From: Typhlomys cinereus
Lineage: Eukaryota; Chordata; Mammalia; Rodentia; Platacanthomyidae
Assembly (NCBI GenBank): GCA_023101885.1
Contig: JALPQD010000088.1
Coordinates: forward strand, 5,181,501 to 5,245,500
Length of the DNA: 64,000 bases
Direction: 5' to 3'
Shown: positions 59,721 to 64,000 of the stretch, one piece after another
How the letters are laid out: every line of letters starts with the position of its first letter
Numbering within the stretch: the stretch's first letter is position 1
The notes under the pieces: model-generated
Seen by the model: only the letters and a program-made list of their open reading frames with translations
Database searches by the model: none
What the model was told of the DNA's origin: nothing
Position numbers and translations under genes: made by a program

Positions 59721-60114
59721 CTCTTAGCCAAAGGTAAAAGACTGTTTAAGTGAAGATCTTAATATAAGAGAGACTTAAAGGTAGGTGGAATAGAAGTAGG
59801 ACACAGTGGGGGGGGGAGGTCAGTGTCCCATTTGCCAGATGGTTACTGTCTATCTGCCAGTCCCTATACCCTCCCTGATTAGTTGAGATTAAACCTTGTC
59901 AGTCGTAGGTAACCAGGAAGGGAAGCAAGAGTGAGCTTCACCAGATGTCTCGCTAATTACATGCAAGAATTGACAGTGATCTATTTTCTCTACTAAAGCA
60001 TGATTTCCCTCTCCTTTTTTTCTGGGGGGCACCCTACTTCCCCTTCCCTTCTGTTTATAATCTTTGCAATTGCAGTAGGTATCACAGACATCTATCTACC
60101 TTTGAATATGTAAG
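59721..60114. other. Intergenic, nothing recognised
   Basis: No signature seen. Confidence 0.4.
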
Positions 60115-60645
60115 ATAATGAATTTTAAAGATCAATTATAAATATGTATAAACAGCTCTGAGAAGACATAGCACCTCAACGCATTTCAAAAAGTACACAA
60201 CAAACTCAGGGAAGAATTCTGAGAATACACCAACAAACAAGACACAAATAGAAATAAAATAGAGAGCCTGAAAACAGATCTAGAAATACTGGAAAAACCC
60301 AAAGTGATTTACAAACAAACATAGAAATACTGAAAAAAAAAAAAAACAACAGACTGAAACAACACTGGAACAAAACACTCTAAACGGTGCAATAAAAAAT
60401 TCAATACAGAGCCTCAAAAATAGAACTAATCATGTAGAAGACAGAGTCTTAGAACTGGAAGATAGGATAGAAGAGGTTCATAAGTCAATGAAAGAAACTG
60501 ATAAGCTGAAAAAACACACTTGAATGGAACATACAGGGACTTTGGGACACCATCAAAAGACCCAACACAGAGATTATGGTTATCCCAGAAACAGATACAC
60601 AAAAGGAAGATCCACCATGTGTAATCAATGAGAACCCACATATAT
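60115..60645 (+). mobile_element. L1 ORF1 fragment
   Basis: The frame around 60425-60490 reads like ENRVLELEDRIEEV-type coiled coil. 60525-60600 reads EWNIQGLWDTIKRPN, the conserved ORF1 block. Broken by stops and A-runs. Confidence 0.7.
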
Positions 60646-60647
60646 TC

Positions 60648-60935
60648 CCTTTTTTTTTAAATTTATTTTTTCCACGCATACAAACTTGATAGATTCCCCA
60701 TTCTCCTCCCTCCCTCTACCCCTCCCTGGATCCCCTTGCTCCCTCCTCCCTTTTCCCCTTCCTTTCCCCCCTCCTTCCTTTTCTCCCAGTGCGCCCTCCC
60801 CCCATTCCTGGAGCATCCTTTAGTGTGCATGTCAAACTTCCCTCTGGGTCTTCCTCTCTGATGAGGTGTAAGGACTCAGTAGCATTGCCTAGAGCTCTTT
60901 TTGTGTTTTCCTTTAGTATAGGAACACTATTGTGT
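60648..60935 (-). mobile_element. L1 3' end in opposite orientation
   Basis: T-run, 'acgcatacaaacttgataga', C/T-rich tract and the 3' UTR body on the minus strand, fused directly to plus-strand ORF2 sequence. Confidence 0.75.
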
Positions 60936-61086
60936 CAGCCACTTGATTTTTGACAAAGGTGTCAAATATGCATTCTGAGAAGACAGCATCTTCTTGTGTT
61001 TTCCTTTAGTATAGGAACACTATTGTGTCAGCCACTTGATTTTTGACAAAGGTGTCAAATATGCATTCTGAGAAGACAGCATCTTC
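60901..61086 (+). repeat. Perfect 93-bp tandem duplication
   Basis: 60901-60993 and 60994-61086 are identical. The unit spans the junction between the minus-strand L1 3' UTR and plus-strand ORF2 text ('cttgatttttgacaaaggtg'). Confidence 0.95.
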
Positions 61087-62690
61087 AGCAAGTGGTATTG
61101 GTCCCCTATACTTAAGGGGAACACAAGCAAGGGATTAACAGTCACAATAGTGTTCCTATACTTAAGGGGAACACAAGAAAGAGTTCTAGGAAATGCCACT
61201 GAGTCCTTACACCTCATCAGAGAAGGCCCTAGAGTGTTTTGTTCCAGTGTTGTTTCAGTCTGTTGTTTTTTTCAGTATTTCTATGTTTGTTGGATAAAAA
61301 TTGACTGTTGCCTCTCTCTTTATCAAAAGTCAACTGTAAATGGATCAGAGATCTCAATATCAAACCTGAAACTCTGAAATTGTTAGAAGAAGGAGGAAGA
61401 GGTACACTTGAACTGATAGGTCTATGTAAAGATTTTCTAAACAGACAGCAAATGTCCAACAACTAAGACCAATAATCAACAAATGTGACTTCATGAAATT
61501 AAAAAGCTTCTGTTCTGCAAGAGAAACTGTTAATTGTGCAAAAAGACAAACCACAGAATGGGAGAAAATCTTTGCCAGCTATGAATCTGACAAACGATTA
61601 ATCTCCAGAGTATACAAAGAGCTCAAAAACCTTAACACCAAAGCAGCAAACATTTCAATTAAAAAATGGGCCCTAGAATTAAACAGGGACTTCACTCCAA
61701 AAGAAAATGACATGTCAAACAAATACCCTAAAAGACGTTACCTTTGAATATACTCTTATAACAAGACTCTAATTTAACAGATTTTTATCTCTGGCCAGGG
61801 GGTGACATCTAATACCCATCAGGATGGAACCAAGGGCATTGCAGGAACAGCAAAACTGAAAAAAAATCATCAATAAACCATAATTCAGAACATCAGAGAC
61901 TCTATATCAACCACCTGGAATTAGGCCTGCCTAATCTCTCCCCATCCTGAAGCTCAGGGAAATTTGCGGAAAAGGGGGCAGTAAGATTATACAAGCACAA
62001 GGATGGGAGGAGTCGTGATATGCAAGATACTCCACACAAGTTAGGGCTGAAGCGATTATAACAGGACTCTTCACGATCTGTGCAATGACCAACATGTCAT
62101 TGACCCCTCAAATTCTAGCATGGACTAAAGGCACTAGGATCCTTAGAAGCAAGGAATTAACAGTCACAATAGTGTTCCTATACTTAAGGGGAACACAAGA
62201 AAGAGTTCTAGGAATTGCCACTGAGTCCTTACACCTCATCAGAGAAGAGGACCCAGAGGAAAGTTTGATATACACATTAAAGGATGCTTCAGAGATGGGG
62301 GGAGGGGGCACTGGGAGAAAGGGAGGGAGGGGGAAAGGAAGGGACAAAGTGGGGAGGGAACAGGAAGGTCTAGGGAAGGGTGGAGGGAGGGAGGGGACAG
62401 GGGTTCCTATTATGTTTGTATGAGCAGAAAAATAATAAAAAAAGAAGTTCAACTTCCCTGATTATCAGAGAAATGCAAATTAAAACTACCCTAGGCCCTA
62501 GTCAGAATGGCTAAGATCAAGAACACAAACAACAGAGATTGCTGGTGAGGCTGTGAAGAAAAGGGAACACTTTATTCACTGCTGGTAGGAGTGTAAACTG
62601 ATTAGTGGAGATTAGTGTTGAAGTTCCTCAGAAAGCTTAAAATGAAACTGCCATATGACCCAGTGCTGGTATTCTTACAATAGATTGTGA
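60936..62690 (+). mobile_element. Degraded L1 ORF2 C-terminal region, interrupted twice
   Basis: Pieces in order: LIFDKG-type text (60945-61100); KWIRDLNIKPETLKLLEEGG (~61340-61400); KLKSFCSARETVNCAKRQTT and EWEKIFASYESDKRLISRVY (61495-61620); SIKKWALELNRDF (to 61745); and, after an insertion, 'cagagaaatgcaaattaaaa' to 'gccatatgacccagtgctgg' (62450-62680). Matches the L1 ORF2 C-terminal region. Interrupted at 61106-61225 by an L1 3' UTR piece and at 61740-62439. Confidence 0.8.
61740..62439 (+). mobile_element. L1 3' end nested in an older L1
   Basis: A 700-bp 5'-truncated L1 3' UTR with G-rich tract and A-tail. Target duplications AAAAGACGTT (61730-61739) and AAAAGAAGTT (62440-62449) match at 9 of 10 positions. 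The ORF2 reading continues on the far side. Confidence 0.88.
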
Positions 62691-62819
62691 AAGTCATTTG
62701 AAATATGGCAGCAGGTGAATAGGATTATAAAATAATTATCATCTTAACTCTTTTGAGCACTAGAAATTCCATATGGTTGACCCAATAGGAAGATACATAT
62801 TCCAATTATAGCAGTGTTA

Positions 62820-63420
62820 TGGGGTCCTCACTCAATGAGATACAGACAATGAACTTGATTGAAAAGGATGTTTATTGAAAGTGGGTCAAACAGAACTGAA
62901 GCTTCAGGACTCCACCCAAGTTTGGGACCTTAGATGGAGCCTTAGTACTCCAGGACTCCATCAGAACTGGGAACCTCGTGATGGCGCCCCGAGTAGAAGC
63001 AAGATATAGTTTTTATAGTAGTTTCTAAGTTGGTATGCACTGTCCAGTTAGGAGAGTGGGTGGGCCACTCTTAAGTCATAGAAACCACAGACTTACATGT
63101 CAGTTAGGGGCTGCAGCTGGAGGCTCAGATAAGGAAGGGGGAGAGGTGGAAAACTTGAGTGATGGTCCTGCTGACCCAAGGCTGTGACTATGAAACCAAG
63201 TGGTCAGCAGATAGCAAGAGCAAGTTTTGACGATCTTTATGTGTAAGCAGTGACTATTTTTATGTATAAGCAATTTATAGAAGCCAAAGGAGCAGTAAGT
63301 CTAAGGTCAAAATTTTTACAAAGCATATTTTCTATAGTACAGTGTACACAGTTTCATTACAGCACATGAAGAATGGGGGTCTTTCTTTTCTTAGACCACC
63401 ACAGCAGGCAATGGTCTAAA
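62820..63420 (-). mobile_element. Probable ERV LTR
   Basis: On the minus strand there is a TATA-like 'actactataaaaactata' (~63020) and AATAAACATCC (~62873), with GC-richer flanks between. The left edge is near TGGGGTCCTCACTC. Target duplications not found. Confidence 0.45.
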
Positions 63421-63904
63421 ATAAGCCTATGTTTTAAAAGACACTGGGATTATTACCAAAAACTAGCAAAGGAGAAATTAGATTTTACATGGAGTTAAGG
63501 ATATTAGCTAAACCGTGGGGGTTATCTTAGATCACTCATGTTGCTCCAGTGCAATCACAACATCCTCATAAGTAGAAGCAAGAAATATCAGACTCTAAGA
63601 TTAGAGAATGTTGAAATGTTTGAGCTGCACTAAGTAGAAATAACAGTTTGATTATTTAAAGAATGCAGGCAATCCCTCCAAGCTAGAAAAAAAATAAGAA
63701 ATGATATTTTTTTTCTTCCTTGCAGTTTCCAGAAGTAAGAATACCAGCACTGGGTCATATGGCAGCCTCACTCTGGCTTCAGCCAAGTGAGAACACAAAA
63801 TTCTGAACTCCAAAGACCTAGAGAAGAATAAATCTGAATTATCTTAAAACACTAAATTCATAATTCACCCCTTGGAAGATAATATGCAAAATGATTTGAA
63901 TTAT
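63421..63904. other. Intergenic with inverted L1 scrap
   Basis: 63735-63765 is an exact 31-bp reverse complement of 62648-62678 (L1 ORF2 text). Otherwise unrecognised. Confidence 0.6.
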
Positions 63905-64000
63905 GATTATAGTCAGGCATGATACTGCAAGCTTGTTATATTAACACTCAAAGGAGTCTGAGACAGGAGGATTAGGAGTTCATGGTCATTCTGTGCTACA
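63905..64000 (+). repeat. B1-like SINE, cut by the window end
   Basis: 'gtcaggcatgatactgcaag', then 'aaggagtctgagacaggagg' and 'ggtcattctgtgctaca' follow the B1 layout. Confidence 0.6.

Noticed and set aside
62085..62452. Overlapping 112- and 114-codon frames on opposite strands, with relatives at 14820-15266, 46489-46830 and elsewhere
   Set aside because: They are the G-rich L1 3' UTR read in either strand; recurrence reflects repeat copies, not a protein family.
62960..63000. Retroviral primer-binding site suggested by 'gatggcgccccgag'
   Set aside because: Only a partial match, wrong position relative to the proposed LTR end, and no interior sequence follows.

Overview
The window is mammalian nuclear DNA, almost certainly rodent. 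Single-exon olfactory receptor (OR) genes sit in AT-rich DNA packed with L1 fragments that have G-rich 3' UTRs, B1 (7SL-derived) and ID (tRNA-derived) SINEs, ERVL/MaLR and ERVK-type LTRs and long (TG)n tracts. A second tRNA-derived SINE family with (CA)n tails is abundant. It is not a classic mouse or rat B2, so the species is probably outside Mus/Rattus; a dipodoid rodent is possible, but that is a weak inference.

Three OR loci are present. An intact receptor lies at 11326-12282 (-) and looks OR5A-like. A second complete frame lies at 32648-33682 (-); it is OR5A/OR5AN-like and carries an unusual C-terminal extension. The third, at 54305-55244 (+), is closest to OR5AN1, the musk receptor lineage, and is broken by a one-base insertion directly after the DRY motif. 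The family mix matches the OR5AN1-OR5A2-OR5A1 neighbourhood known on human 11q12 and mouse chr19. The last two loci have the same architecture: a splice acceptor followed by a 20-nt leader and the ATG. No other convincing protein-coding gene is seen.

Layout. 0.5-2.6 kb: a complete small ERVL/MaLR-like provirus with 5-bp target duplications. 2.7-4.0 kb: SINEs and an L1 ORF2 fragment. 4.6-6.3 kb: one arm of an inverted duplication whose partner is at 29.8-31.6 kb. 6.7-8.0 kb: a retrocopy of an unidentified mRNA. 10.0-11.1 kb: LTRs. 11.3-12.3 kb: OR. 13.5-19.98 kb: microsatellite, L1 ends, a 3'UTR-like retrocopy and an SLC25A5 (ANT2) processed pseudogene. 20-29 kb: SINEs and L1 3' ends. 29.8-33.7 kb: second duplication arm and OR. 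34-43 kb: SINEs and local duplications. 43.4-47.5 kb: nested LTR elements and microsatellites. 50.5-51.9 kb: two solo LTRs. 52.0-57.7 kb: OR5AN1-like pseudogene bracketed by a ~650-bp direct duplication. 59-64 kb: nested and rearranged L1s and an LTR.

Nothing suggests an operon, CRISPR array or novel multi-gene system. The interest lies in OR-cluster birth and death and in unusually legible retrotransposition footprints. All similarity statements are from reading by eye; no alignment or database search was run.
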